Source of the DNA: Margaritifera margaritifera
Taxonomy: Eukaryota; Mollusca; Bivalvia; Unionida; Margaritiferidae
Length of the DNA: 64,000 nucleotides
Direction of reading: 5' to 3'
Assembly: GCA_029931535.1 (NCBI GenBank)
Contig: JAQPZY010001675.1
Span: 3,996,001-4,060,000, forward strand
Part shown: piece by piece, positions 33,690-46,540 of the stretch
How positions within the stretch are numbered: position 1 is the stretch's first letter
How the letters are laid out: every line of letters starts with the position of its first letter
Position numbers and translations under genes: made by a program
The notes under the pieces: generated by a model
Databases searched by the model: none
Told to the model about the DNA's origin: nothing
What the model saw: only the letters and a program-made list of their open reading frames with translations

Positions 33690-34800
33690 CGTTGATCGAT
33701 TTAAAGAAGTCCTTGATGTCGTTAAAACTTTATTATTCCAAACTTGTATTGAGTGCAATGTAGAACTTTAGCCTGGATTGTTGTTAAAACAAGATAACAA
33801 TAAGTGTATAGGTCAGTTTTAAATCCAATTTTATGTAAAGTTTCATATTTCTGTAGTAAATTACATATTTGTCTTTGTTTTTCAATGTATTTAACATTTT
33901 TGGTACAATTGCTTTCATACCTTTGTAATCGTTGATCACCTTCTTTTGTAACTCTGATAAATCATTTTCAACTGGAATTATTATATATGGAGTTAACGGG
34001 TAGTCAACTTTTAAAACTGGTATCATAGCCATTTAATATTTTGAATCTTTCGTCTTCTGCCCATCCAATCAGTTACCATCTAAAGGTTTTTAACTGGCAT
34101 CTATTAGTTTCTTGCACACCCATAAAGATTATTGGAGTTTAGGTACATAATCAATGACTTGACATTGACGTTTCGTAATCACTATGATATTTGATCTCAC
34201 AATCATTGTTCAAGTGGTGATCATGATTTACTTCATCATACCTATGTGTTATCATGATAATTTTACCGCATATTCCAATCTCAATAATCATTACAATGTC
34301 ATATTTTATCAAACGTTCAAGTTCTACACCCGATATCTTTAAACATGGATCATGATATAAACCGGGTGGACCATAGTAATTTACTGAATCAAGTTTGTAG
34401 CTTTTGATCTATACTTTCTTAAAATTATCGGTCACATAACATCAAATTATCCATCATTACATAATATACATGTAGATCACGGAGTGTGTTAAGGTTGAGT
34501 TGTTTCCTGACGTCATGTACATATTGGTTATCATTTTCAGACATATTCGATTTATTTAGATATTCGTTTCATTAAACTTTTCCAAACTATCCCAGTATTT
34601 ATATGGATAAATGTATTTTCTCTCAGATATTTAAACAACACATCTCTAAACTGTTGAAGTGCCTCTGTACATTTGTCATAAGTTACATTTTATCCATGTG
34701 TTCCATAGATTGCTCCATGAATCTAAAACTGTCTGAAACCTTCACTTCATTTGAACTATAATTCCTTTTCCTTCTTTTATGAACATATGATGATAAAATC
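33690..34800 (-). pseudogene. second Polinton-type DNA polymerase B fossil (exonuclease-to-palm region)
   Basis: Read on the - strand, frames give NEVKVSDSFRFMEQSMEH, then YIYPYKYWDSLEKFNETN and SENDNQYVHDVRKQLN with LRDLHVYYVMMD. Next come LDSVNYYGPPGLYHDP and LKISGVELERLIKYD, and then VDYPLTPYIIIPVENDLSEL and LKNKDKYVIYYRNMKLYIKL. These correspond to the family's 'IDSFRFM', 'YMDSLEKF', 'MRDYHDLYL.TDVLLLAD', 'YY..PGLSWDA', 'GVELELLTD' and 'K.YVLHYRNL.LYL.LG' blocks, in the right order. It ends at about 33690 in an IKDFFKSIND box. Many stops and shifts. It overlaps the first fossil only in the HDLYL block, so they are different copies. Confidence 0.8.
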
Positions 34801-35880
34801 GTTGTTTAATGAAGTAAATTTCTCGTCATTGTTCGGTATGATTCTTCTTTTCTTCGGTTCTTGACCTGGACCTTTTTATACAAGTGTCTTCATAAACAGA
34901 CGGCCGCCATAGCCAGAAAAGTTTTGAATGAGCACTGGTATGCATATTTGATATTTAATATTTAAAATGAATTCATTATGCGTTGAAAGGCTATATTTAT
35001 TTATTAAATGATCATGGTCTCATATTGTTTTCAGTTATTACTAACAAATATGACATACGTTCATAGTTTTTCTATTGTTTGGTCTTTATTCTCCCTAAAC
35101 TAATTTTACAATATTATGCAACGCATTGTAAAATATTTAAATACAATATGTACCTCTTAAAATTATAGGTTTATATTTCATGTGGATTTATTTGGTACAC
35201 GTGCAAAGCACGATTGTACCGTATACGCTATGCCCATCTTCTGTTTTGTACCGAATACTTTGTGTCCACATTCGGTGTTGTCCCTCAGCGGTACCTTGCT
35301 GTGACTTCCACAAATGTTATTCCGCACACCTGCAGCAACGATGCTACACTGTCGTGTACCCTTGTTGCGCTTTCGTACTATATCCTTAGTGATCTGTTAT
35401 AAAGTCTTTAAATATAAATATCAGCATTCAGGTGGAAATTTGAACCTAGCTTATACGTCTGTCTTGGTGTAAATGCCTTCTAGTGGTGAGTATTGAATGA
35501 TTAAGTACGTTGAAGATACTTTTGTTGCGTTCGACTCACTTTAACCGCGTACGTTGTACGAAGAACGGCAAAGAAAACGTCTGCTAATTCAATTCAATTG
35601 ACTATGCTGTCACGCCCCAAAGTGGCTCTGTGCCGTAAAATGCTAAAAACTAAACCCAAACAATTTCCTTGCATATAGATGACATTTAGTCTTGAAGACA
35701 TGTTTGACTTGCTTCTACGAAGTCGAAGAGAGCTAGGGAGTCCGCACATATAAAAAACACCTACATATGTACAGCCTTCCTGAAGCTCAACTATTCTTTC
35801 TTCCTAGGTCCTAGGCAACAGTATTGAATGGGTTTCATAGCGCCTAACCCCCTAAGGATTAACTTTGTACATACATATAC
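34801..35880. other. no gene seen
   Basis: Short overlapping frames at 35180-35402 have no domain signal. 'ccccaaagtggctctgtgccgtaaaatgctaaaaac' at 35615-35650 resembles a dispersed repeat end (compare TTTTACGGCACC at 31036, opposite strand). Confidence 0.45.
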
Positions 35881-35884
35881 ATTA

Positions 35885-36540
35885 GTTGTACTTTTGTGGT
35901 AAGGTGTTTGCGTTTAGCTCCGGGTTTGTGCACCCTGTATGCATTATTTGATACATGGAATCACGAAACTTGGTGAGGGAATCATCTTGACAACTAGTAC
36001 ACTCTCCTCACAAAGTAGGATACTGTGGCCCATATTTCACGCTTCACTTACTTTGGTTACGGTTTATTTTTCAAGCTCTGTTCATGCTAGAATCATCAAA
36101 CTAAACTATTGTATACATTTATATTAGTAACACACCACTGCAACAAAAGGTCACTGTGACCTACATTACACATTCTACTGTGCTAGGTTAGGGTTTTGCC
36201 TTTAGCTCATGATCACATATGTTTATCGCATACTGTATTACACTGTTATAAATGGAATCATAAAACTTGGTGACGGGATGCAGTTTGATAAATACTACAC
36301 CGTCACCACAAACGTCAGTCACTGTAACCCACACATTTTGTGTTTTAACTGTTTGTGCTAGAGCCATTAAACTAGATGATTGTATACATCTCTATTAATA
36401 CCACCTCCGTACAAAACTGGCTTAGAGTACGTTTTTGCAATTGACATATGATCACATAGGTTTTCTGCATGTTATGTGGATACTATCATATCTCGAATCA
36501 GCAAAATGTCAGTGTGAAAAATGTCAAAAATGTTTTACAT
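35885..36540 (+). repeat. dispersed repeat family with CTTGGTGA(A/C)GGGATGCA, copy 2
   Basis: At least three internal repeats: 'cacgaaacttggtgaggga', 'cataaaacttggtgacggga', each followed by 'tcactgtgacctacat'-like words and 'catgatcacatagg'. Same family as 18085-18500. Confidence 0.65.
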
Positions 36541-36562
36541 GTGCATCAATATTGAGTGCGTG

Positions 36563-36611
36563 CGCACACACACACACACAGACACACACACACAGAAACA
36601 CACACACACAG
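36563..36611. repeat. (CA)n microsatellite, interrupted
   Basis: CA units broken by GA. Confidence 0.9.
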
Positions 36612-38100
36612 AGTCCAAGGTCATCGAGATTTTTTAAAAGATGCTGTGTACTCAAGGATAAAGAGGACTTTGTACCAGAGGTGAGACCGGTAATCAATGT
36701 TTATTAATAATTTGATTTTAAAAAATGAAGCAGCTACGGTCGACCATCTTGCCCGATTCTGACAATCCATAGGCATATATGCAACACACATGTACATTTT
36801 AAGTTTAAAGATAAAAGAAAATATGTACACGACATTAAAAATCCAGCAACTGAACACTGGCGAAGATGCGAAGGATAGACTCCAAACGGCTCCGTCGACA
36901 AAATGTTAGCAACCAGTTGAAATAGCAGTATTTCAAAGCAAACTGCCTTCAGGGCTATTTTTAAGGTAATTAAAATCTTTGGTTAGATAATGGTTTCAGT
37001 TATTTATCAACAATCTGTGACACGAGATAAAAGGACAGAAATAAAGAAATAGTGCAAGAGGAACAAACATGAATCACTGCAGGCAAAATAAAAATGAAAG
37101 TTATTTATATAAATTAAAAACCCAAAATAACACTTTCAATCAGGCTCGAGCTACTGATTTAATATATAGTGGTGCTGTCGAGTACTATACCTTTACACCA
37201 CTCGGGTTGTAAGACAGTGTGATCGGCAAATTACTATATATAGATAGTATGTTGCCTTGTGAGGTTCCTTTGGGTAACATCAATTATGTCCCACAGATTC
37301 TGTTCTCCTTTTAAATTAAAACAAATTACTTTATACATGTAGTTGCATTAAAAGTGGAGTAAAATTCATAACTGTACAATATAATCCCTCTCTTCAACAA
37401 ATAGTTTTTCGAGAACTACTGTCATGTCAGAAAAATAACAACAAGGCGGAGAACAACGTCTTGTTCTACTGGAGACTGAGATCTAGTCTTCAGTTTTCTC
37501 TATTGCAGATGATACTGTGAAGTTGTATACTAATGTAAGTCATCAAATGGGAAACAAATGAAAAATAATGCTAGCACATATTGCATTTAAAATTTATTCA
37601 ATGCTGATTTCAGTACTTTCATAGCTTGTATGGGTATGATTTACATTATTTCATATCCTGATCATGTTTGTCAGAGCTCAAGATTTTGAATTCATACAAT
37701 TCTAAGATTGTCTATAAAATCAAATAAAATAATAAATGTTATAAAATAATGAGCAAGAGAAGGAAAAAATGCACGCTAATCCTTGTTTCTATCATCATTC
37801 CTTTTATTTTAAATCCAGTTAGTAAAATAATACCGTAGGCTGCTTGTTGTTATTGTTGTTGTTGTTGTGGTCGATTCCTTCATGAGCCTTTTCGATATTT
37901 ATCTACTCTCATCCAAATATTCAGATTTGCACTAAAGAATGCCCCAAAAGACAACGGGTGAGCTAAAAACACAGTTTGTTTTCATTTTTCTTTTCGATAA
38001 GGATGAGCGCACTTGAGAACACATACGGAATTTGCAAATGTGTTAGATTGTTAAAAAAAGTGTATTCTATCAAAAATAAAACATGTTCTAGATTGCGCTG
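36612..38100. other. no gene seen
   Basis: AT-rich, with a (TTG)n tract of six units near 37848-37866. Confidence 0.5.
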
Positions 38101-38640
38101 TGTTACGACCGTATGGTCTAAGAAAAATGTAACAGAAAGAAAGTGAAAAAAACAAATCAAGTAAAAATCAACAAGTAATTTATTTATAGATAATTAAAAT
38201 GAAAATAAAAAAAAGACACTTACAGTAATGCGAATTAAAATCCAAATAATCCAATAATTCTAAGTTTCCTAGCTGCAAGTCCTAACTATAGAATGCTCCG
38301 AATGAATGGCTGTACTGTTGAATGTGTTGATGTGCCAATGGTTTGTAATATCCTGACGTGTCAGTAGTCTTTAATGTGCTGATATGCCAAATGAAGTACT
38401 CCAAAATATCTTTGAATAAGTTCACATAAATCCCCAAATCATCAATTCAAATTCCGAAATCCAAAAGTCTATGAGCACTTTTATAATCCAATGAATATTT
38501 TAAATAATTCCTCTCTCAGAATTTGGAATGATTTTCCACAACTGGCTCTTTAAAAGACTGATAGAAATGGTAATGTCGAAACTGAAAAACTGTCCAATAA
38601 ACATGATATATTTAAAGATAGATCACATGACAGAATATTC
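38101..38640 (+). repeat. dispersed TGTTACGACC repeat, copy 2
   Basis: Begins TGTTACGACCGTATGG and is collinear with 20873-21250, but carries an extra internal stretch of about 70 bp (near 38310-38390) with a duplicated 'tgctgatatgccaa / tgttgatgtgccaa' motif. Confidence 0.65.
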
Positions 38641-41085
38641 TAGCATAATAAATGGTGTGTGACTTTTGACACAAAACTCTAAAGGGATTTCTAGTTTTAT
38701 CTGTAAACAAAATCAACCTTGACCTCAAATTGAATCAACAACGTGTTTATCAAAACTATCCTTGAACTCAAATATAAAGTAAACAACCTAATTCAAGGAC
38801 AATAGTTAAACATGTCAAACATTATACTTAATAATAAGGTTTAAGCAAATATTAAAGTCAAGAAACATTTATATTTTCCGAAAAATATTTATAATATTAA
38901 TTAAACATCATACATAACAGCTGATAGTTTTTGCAGACTTTGAAGATGCAGAAATATGGCAAAAGTTTGAAGTTTTTGACGAACATAAGACCATTTTGGG
39001 AACAACGTTAAATGTATATTTCACAGTGTTTCATTATATTATCTGTATATATGCAACAGTTGACATACAGTCATTGTGGTATAACCATAACAAATGCTCT
39101 TACAATCACTTAAATGTATTGCCAATTTGGGATCCAAAATCGGTCCTTATCCAACCTTGTCCTGTGTCTCCATGCAAATGTGTTAAACATGCCGGTAACA
39201 GTTCTTGTCTATAACAAATTCTTCACATATGACGCTGCTTATTTCATAAGAATGTCTCTGTTTTATGCCAAAATCATTTTATGTGTTCATTGTAGCAGAA
39301 ATGTCAGTCTAACTTTAGTTAATATTTGATTGTTATGGAGATGCAAGTTTTGACTTGAAGTTTCTCGTTTTTCACATGGTCTACATGCGAGAACCAAACT
39401 GATATTCTAATAATAGGTTATTCACTTATACTTTTATATTTTGTATAAACATGAAATTGGCTCCCACATATTGACAACCTGAACTTGTTTTTTAAATAGC
39501 TCCAATTTTTGTACAAAACGACTATTGAATAGCCAAACGTGACATCATAAGCACATGCGTATGACATCATATCTAAACAAAATTTACACATCACTTGCAA
39601 TTTTAAGTTTTCAAATGCTGATCAATATTTTACCATGGTATTCTCAGAGAAACTACTTTTGTGAAAATGTGTAAATTGTTGGGTCAAAAAGAGGCCTTAT
39701 AGTACCTACCCCTTTGCACTGATAATCGTATGGACCTATTTCTGTGATGCACTTCTTGTGATGGCATGACTATTCTGAAGGATTGCTAAGCGAGATAACT
39801 GACACCACCACCCCCGTTGACCAAGTTTTTCAAAACTCAGTGGATTTACATATATGTTACCCAACAACATGGACTGATAATTGCTTATCTCTGGGCTTTT
39901 CACGCGGCGGTATTTGCATATATAAATCCTAATACGTGTTTGTAAATAAAGTCATGTGTAAGAGATTCTTTGTCCTTGATATGCGACCTTATTGTGTTAT
40001 TGATGGGCTTTAACAGAAAGAGTGATGATGTGTCTCTCCAGTTAGAATAATTGGGACTTAATTTACGCCATCTGCTACATATATTTATATTAATATTTAT
40101 TTTGGTGCGTCATATTGGAAACATCGGTCATGCGATACAACGACTTTGAATAGATTTAAGTTATTATGCAGACGTATTTTCTTAGAGGAGGAAGAAAACT
40201 GTTGATCAAATGAGTTGGCCCAAGCAAGTTATAACACTCAAAGATTACATTATCTTGAGGAATTAAAAAAACAAGAACTCACTAGTTCCAGGTTTTAATT
40301 CCCGTGCTGATGCGTGAAAGACATTTGTGGTCGTCGTTTGAACCATTGTCTTTTACATTCCCAGGATACCAAGATATCGTATACTTCAGATCCAAGTATA
40401 GACACTACCTGCGAGTTCGAGTGTTCAAAATGTGTAGTACGTCAGAGGAATAAAATGTATGACTGTAAAATCATGGAGGTTTGGTTAGCTGGAGTCATGG
40501 TCACCAATCTCTCTCATACAAAGCGGGATGTTATGTCGATAAAACTGTGAAACTTTCTTTTCATAGAAAAAAAAAAGAATAAGCGTGATATTATTTGCCT
40601 TTCATATTGGTATATTGGCACAAATTGCAATAATATTAGAAGACTGAAATTTTATTTTTTACATCCCGAGTCAAAGTAATTTGTATGCCCAGGAAGCTTC
40701 GTGACTAAAGGCCTTGTGCCGGTTATGTGCATATAGTATGTGTTGCTGTTACTCCCCTTTGATCAATGCTTATCTCCAGGGAGTCCTGACTCCTCGCCTC
40801 AAGAACCACCGTCTGTACTCTCCAAAACCATTAACATTAGTGTGTAGAATTTGCTATACAATGACAGTGCTATCAAATAACTCTAGATTTCAAAATGTTG
40901 ACCCAACGAGATTTGTAATTTTAAAACTCCAAAAGCACCATACAAAGTAAAAGCATTTACAAATAAAAAAATGGGCTGAATTCATTATGAAAAAAGAAAA
41001 GAAATTATATCCATCCTTGATTTTGCACCTGAAGAGTATAATTGTGACTGAAAGAAATTATGCGTTTTGAAACAGAAAAATTGCA
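38641..41085. other. no gene seen
   Basis: A 78-codon frame at 40314-40550 includes a Cys cluster (CEFECSKC), but no known domain. Otherwise nothing. Confidence 0.45.
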
Positions 41086-41087
41086 AG

Positions 41088-41088
<1 letters not shown>

Positions 41089-41171
<83 letters not shown>
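41089..41171. repeat. (GA)n microsatellite
   Basis: About 41 GA units. Confidence 0.97.
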
Positions 41172-41176
<5 letters not shown>

Positions 41177-41519
41177 AGTTTATCTCTGTGTTTGCCTGGG
41201 TTTGTGTGCGTGCATGTAGGTTTAAACGAAGCTAGGTATCGCACTAATTGGAATCAAATATCAAGATTTAAGTTACGTCCTAAATATTCACTGTGCACAT
41301 GGGATTGTAAATAAAATAAATTGAGAAAGATAGAGAGAGAGAGACACCACATTAAAAATTGTAATAGTATTTTTATTTATTGCAGTTTTTATTCCATAGG
41401 CATCAGATTTTTAATATAAATTCATTAATACAAAAAGTGATACTTTGTAATAAATAGATCAAATGCAAAACTATAATTATAAGAAAGCAATATACTTATG
41501 AAATAGGAAACACAAATTC

Positions 41520-43205
41520 ATACTTGTATGTCAAGATGTTTAATTTCCAATGATTATGTACATTAAGAAGAAGAAAAATTTAATATTTCATAAAATGCAT
41601 TGAAGACAGGTATCCATACCTTCATACATGTCTTTATATATGTTTAATTTCCAATAAGAATGTACATTTGAAAACAAAACGTTGGATATTTCATAAAATT
41701 CATTGAAGACAGGTATCCATACATACGTACATGTGTTTATATATGTTTAATTTCCAATAAATATGTACATCAAGAAAAAGAATTGTTGGATATTTCATAA
41801 AATTCACTAAAGACAGGTATCCATATACACGTACGTGGCTTTATATATGTTTAATTTCCAATAAGTATGTACATTAAGAAAAATAAAGATTGAATATTTC
41901 ATAAATTCATTGAAGACAGGTATCCATTCAAACATACATGCATGTGTTTATATATGTTTAAGTTCCAATAAGTATGTACATTTGAAAAAGAAAAGTTGGA
42001 TATTTCATAAAATTTATTGAAGACAGATATCTATACATACGTACATGTCTTTATATATGTTTAATTTCCCAAAAATATGTTCATTAAGAAAAAAAAAATT
42101 GAATATTTCATAAAATTCATTGAAAACAGATATCCATACATACGTACATGTGTTTATATATGTTTAATTTCCAATAGGTATGTACATTAAGAAAAAGAAT
42201 GGTTGGATATTATATAAAATTCATTGAAGACAGGTATACATACATACATACATACATACATGTCTTTATATATGTTTAATGTCCAATAAGTATGTACATT
42301 TGAAAACGAAAAGTTGGATATTTCATAAAATGTATTGAAGACAGGTATCCATACATACGTACATGTCTTTATATATCTTAAATTTCCAAAAAGTATGTTC
42401 ATTAAAAAAAAGAAAAAATGAATATTTCATAAAATTCATTGAAGACAGATATCCATACATACGTATTGTGTTTATATATGTTTAATTTCCAATCAGTATG
42501 TACATTAAGAAAATGAATGGTTGGATATCTCATAAAATTCATCAAAGACAGGTATCCATACACACGTACATACATATCTTTATATATTTTTAATTTCCAA
42601 TAAGCGTGTACATTTGAAAAAGGAAAGTTTGATATTTCATAAAATTCATTGAAGACAGGTATACATACATACATACATACATACATACATACATACATAC
42701 ATACATACATACATACATACATACATACATACATGTCTTTATATATGTTTAATTTCCAATAAGTATGTACATTTGAAAAAGAAAAGTTAGATATTTCATA
42801 AAATTCATTGAAGACAGGTATCCGTACATACGTAGATGTCTTTATATATGTTTAATTTCTAATAAATATGTACATGAAAAAAGAGAAAATTTGAATATTT
42901 CACAAAATTCATTGAAGACAGGTATCCATACATACGTACATGTCTTTATATATGTTTAAATTCCAATAAGTATGTACATTAAGAAAAAGAATGGTTGGAT
43001 ATTTCACAAAATTCACTGAAGACAGGTATCCATCCATCCATCCATCCATCCATACATACACATACATACATACATACATACATACATACATGGCTTTATA
43101 TATGATTAATTTCCAATAAGTATGTACATTTGAAAAAGAAAAGTTGAATGTTTCATAAAATTCATTGAAGACAGGTATCCATGGTATCCATACATATGTG
43201 CATGT

Positions 43206-43285
<80 letters not shown>

Positions 43286-43490
43286 TCCAATAAGTATGTA
43301 CATTAAGGAAAAGAAAAATTGAATATTTCATAAAATTCAATGAATACTGGTATCCATACATACGTGCATGTGTTTATTTATGCTTAATTTCCAATAAGTA
43401 TGTACATTAAGAAAAAGAAAAGTTGGATATTTCATAAAATTCATTGAAGACAAGTATCCATACATACATACATGTCTTTATATATTAGGA
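41520..43490. repeat. ~104-bp satellite, about 18 copies, with internal microsatellites
   Basis: The unit contains ATTTCATAAAATTCATTGAA, GACAGGTATCCATACATACG, ATGTCTTTATATATGTTTAA and TTTCCAATAAGTATGTACAT. ATTTCATA anchors lie at 41585, 41688, 41792, 41895, 42002, 42105 and onward to 43429, mostly 103-104 bp apart. Three copies have expanded (CATA)n or (CATC)n at the same internal place, and in one the TATATA word has grown into a (TA)n tract (43208-43281). Frames of up to 150 codons on the - strand are artefacts: the period is not a multiple of three. Confidence 0.95.
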
Positions 43491-43839
43491 AGAAACAGTC
43501 CTTGAATATGGACAACTGTCTATATGTAAAATTCCCTCTGTAAAAGGATATGATTAAACCATTCACAGAATTTATCATTTCTTTTGCAATACTATCGCAA
43601 CCATTTAATAGACCAACGATTCCAACATAATATTTGACACAACAAATCTTTGCATAGAAATACTACTTGTTTAAAATGATTGCGTTTAAAAATAATAACA
43701 CATGATTTGACAATGTAATTTATCCTCAGACTCCAGCTAAGTTTCAGATAAAGAAAACTTTACATAAGAGCCAAAACTGAGGACAAATATCGCACCAAAT
43801 CCAGACGGAAACAACGTTATTATGTACACCGTCATTAAA
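43491..43839. other. no gene seen
   Basis: AT-rich sequence without signals. Confidence 0.5.
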
Positions 43840-44645
43840 TTATCGGCAGTATATAGTTAGTATTGTGCTGACGTGCCCTTAAACTGTATACATACATACG
43901 TAAACACAGTCGATAAAATAAAATCCGAACATACAACTTAAAATTTCAATTTCTAATCTCCACGTGAATAAATTTAGAAGACCCCACCGGCTGTAAATTT
44001 TCAATTAAAAAATCCCATCCTTACAATCGGAAAATGCTCTGTCTTTTCCGTCACATGCTAGAAAAACGTCGGTTGTAAATATTACCCGTATTGCGATACC
44101 CTCAATCACAAGGTTGTTATAGCGTCATAATGACTTTATTGACGTCACAACGGCTCGATGACCAATAGTAAGGTAAGCAATTGTTTGAAGCTATTGAAAA
44201 TGATTTCTTTATTACCTTTAATTCAAAAGCTGTAGGATTTATACTAAATAGTAAAATTGCATATATTTCATCGGCATCGATTTGAAAATGTCATCTAAAA
44301 TAGAAAACCTCGCGACTTGCTTGATCCTGTTTTCTGTAAGCGAAAGTAGTCCTACGTCACATGGTTGACTTATAGATTTCAGCTACAATATGAACTTCTC
44401 TGACATCAATATGGAAACAAATATTGAACAGTTATTTATTTGTCGGCTCGCCAAAACAACGAGTCCACAAAGACATGCACAATCAACACGTTTGTGTACA
44501 CCGTCATTGAAAGTTAAACCGAAACGTAATGTTGAAACTTAAAAAATGCAATTGTTCATCTTAGCGCGACTGAATTTAAAAGACCTCGTCCATGGTAGAT
44601 TCTCAATAAGAGAATCCCACTCATGCATACTTCTTTATGACGTCA
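43840..44645 (-). repeat. dispersed CAGCACAATA family, reverse orientation, with a partial second copy
   Basis: AGTATTGTGCTGACGTGCCC followed by a TACATACATACG tract at 43858-43905 is the reverse of the 13485 copy. Downstream, 'tgaataaatttagaagacc' and 'ttttcaattaaaaaatccca' (43963-44020) recur as 'tgaatttaaaagacctcg' and 'ttctcaataagagaatccca' at 44568-44622. Confidence 0.55.
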
Positions 44646-44834
44646 CAGAATAGTGTAATTAAAGCTGTTACATTGCATTGTCGGTCATATTTTCATTGCG
44701 GCAAAATACTAGTACTCTTTCTCGTTTTGTCGATGAAACATCTAAATTATATGTAGTTTTTCGTACAAAATAAGCCATAGATTGTACAAATACGTTTCAC
44801 TGTTTTGTTATGTAATTTTCTTGCCAGCGAAATT

Positions 44835-44990
44835 GACACCGACATTTTTACTCGGTCAATGACCACTGTCCTCTCTACTATCCACATTGGTAACTCTAAC
44901 GCCAAGATTGACAACGACATTTTTACTCGGTCAAGGACCACTGTCTTCTCTACTATCCACATTGGTAACTCTGACGCCAAGATTGACACC
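44835..44990. repeat. 75-bp tandem duplication
   Basis: Two copies (44835-44909 and 44910-44984) containing GACATTTTTACTCGGTCAA and CTATCCACATTGGTAACTCT differ at a handful of positions; a third start (GACACCGCA) follows. The period of 75 keeps both strands open (70-80 codons), probably without meaning. Confidence 0.92.
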
Positions 44991-45212
44991 GCACTGAAAA
45001 TTTCTTTTAAAGTTTAAAATATCGTTATTTTTATTTTCCTGCCATCAGCGTCTCCTTACGCTATGTTTTCTGTAAACAAAAGTAGTCCTAGGTTATATGG
45101 GTAATAACGATACGTGTGCAAGATAGGATACAATGTGACCGTATCTATATTCAGTATTGGAAACTATAGAATTGAACAGTCACTTTATTGCAATTTAAAT
45201 TTGGCTTGATTT

Positions 45213-45217
<5 letters not shown>

Positions 45218-45292
<75 letters not shown>
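45218..45292. repeat. (TA)n microsatellite
   Basis: About 37 TA units, at the start of the first copy of a 640-bp duplication. Confidence 0.97.
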
Positions 45293-45293
<1 letters not shown>

Positions 45294-45294
<1 letters not shown>

Positions 45295-46540
45295 TCAAAT
45301 GTACATTTAAAGTGATATTACAATATGTACTTAAAAATAAACTGACAGCTCATTATAGCAGTTTACAAAAATGTGTGCATAAAACAACGAGATTGATGGA
45401 AAAGCCGATAACAATAAGATCTACACATACGAATTAATAATCTGAGGCATACAAAAATATGTCCAGATACAGATTGTTTTGTTACCTGCAGTATGTCTCA
45501 TCATTGAAACAAATATAATGTGAGAGTACTAGGTCATATTTTAGTCTTAAAAGATGCTGACTCCTTCTACTTCGTCAGTAAGATAAATAAACCGAAGCAA
45601 GTTGCAAAATAAAATTAAAATAAATATAAGCCTGAATTCCTAACTTGATATGATGAAGTAAAGAAAATTTTAAGAGCCCAAAAGACCGTGTACTTATCTT
45701 AATTAAGTAATATGAAACTACAAAGTGTGCTTAAAGTGTACTATTCAGTTTAACTTAAGACAATAAGTCCGTGTTTTGTTCTTCTCTGTCTTTGTTGTGG
45801 TTCATTTGAAGTAATTGGTAGATACTTTTGTGTGTATATTTAAATTTATGAAGTTTCTTTTTTTTTTTTTGCATACGAGCTGTACAATCTGGACAATATT
45901 ACATGAGTATGATTTTATATATATATATATATTGTCAAAAGTACAGTTTAAGTTATATTACAATATGTATTGAAAAATACACTGACCGATCATTATAGCA
46001 GTTTACACAAAATGTGAGCATGAAACAACGAGATTGATGGAAAAGCCGATAACAATAAGATCTACACATACGAATTTACTATAAGATAATAATCTGAAGC
46101 GTACAAAAAATATGTCCAGATACAGAATGTTTTATTACCTGCAGTACGTCTCATCATTCAAACAAATATAATGTGAGAGAACTGGGTCATATTTTAGTCT
46201 TAAACGCTGCTGACTCCTTTTATTTCGTCAGTAAAATAAATAAACCGAAGCAAATTGCAAAACAAAATAAAAATAAATATAAGCCTGACTTCCATATTTG
46301 ATATGATGAAGAAAAGAAATTGTAAGAGTCCATAAGACCGTATAAAGTGTGCTTAAAGTGTACTAAACAGTTTAACTAAAGACAATAAGTCCATGTTTTG
46401 TTCTTCTCTGTCTTTGTTGTGGTTCATTTGAAGTAATTGGTAGATACTTTTGTGTGTATATTTAAATTTATGAAGTTTCTTTTTTTTTTTGCATACGAGC
46501 TGTACAATCTGCACAATATTACATGAGGATAGTTTAATAT
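45294..46540. repeat. 640-bp direct tandem duplication
   Basis: Copy 1 (45294-45933) and copy 2 (45934-46540) share almost all words in order: AACGAGATTGATGGAAAAGC, CGATAACAATAAGATCTACA, ATGTCCAGATACAGA, TTTGTTGTGGTTCATTTGAA, TTGGTAGATACTTTTGTGTG. Each copy starts at a (TA)n tract (long before copy 1, about 9 units before copy 2). Copy 2 lacks about 35 bp near 46343. No coding capacity; no terminal repeats seen. Confidence 0.92.

Noticed and set aside
41005..41314. Ser-Leu and Arg-Glu repeat proteins
   Set aside because: Products of the (GA)n tract.
42187..43361. - strand frames of 71-150 codons with VFNEFYEIS-type repeats
   Set aside because: They are read from the ~104-bp satellite, whose period is not a multiple of three; frames survive only because stops are rare in the unit.
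44747..45017. Frames on both strands over the 75-bp duplication
   Set aside because: Both strands are open because the period is a multiple of three; no support for either.
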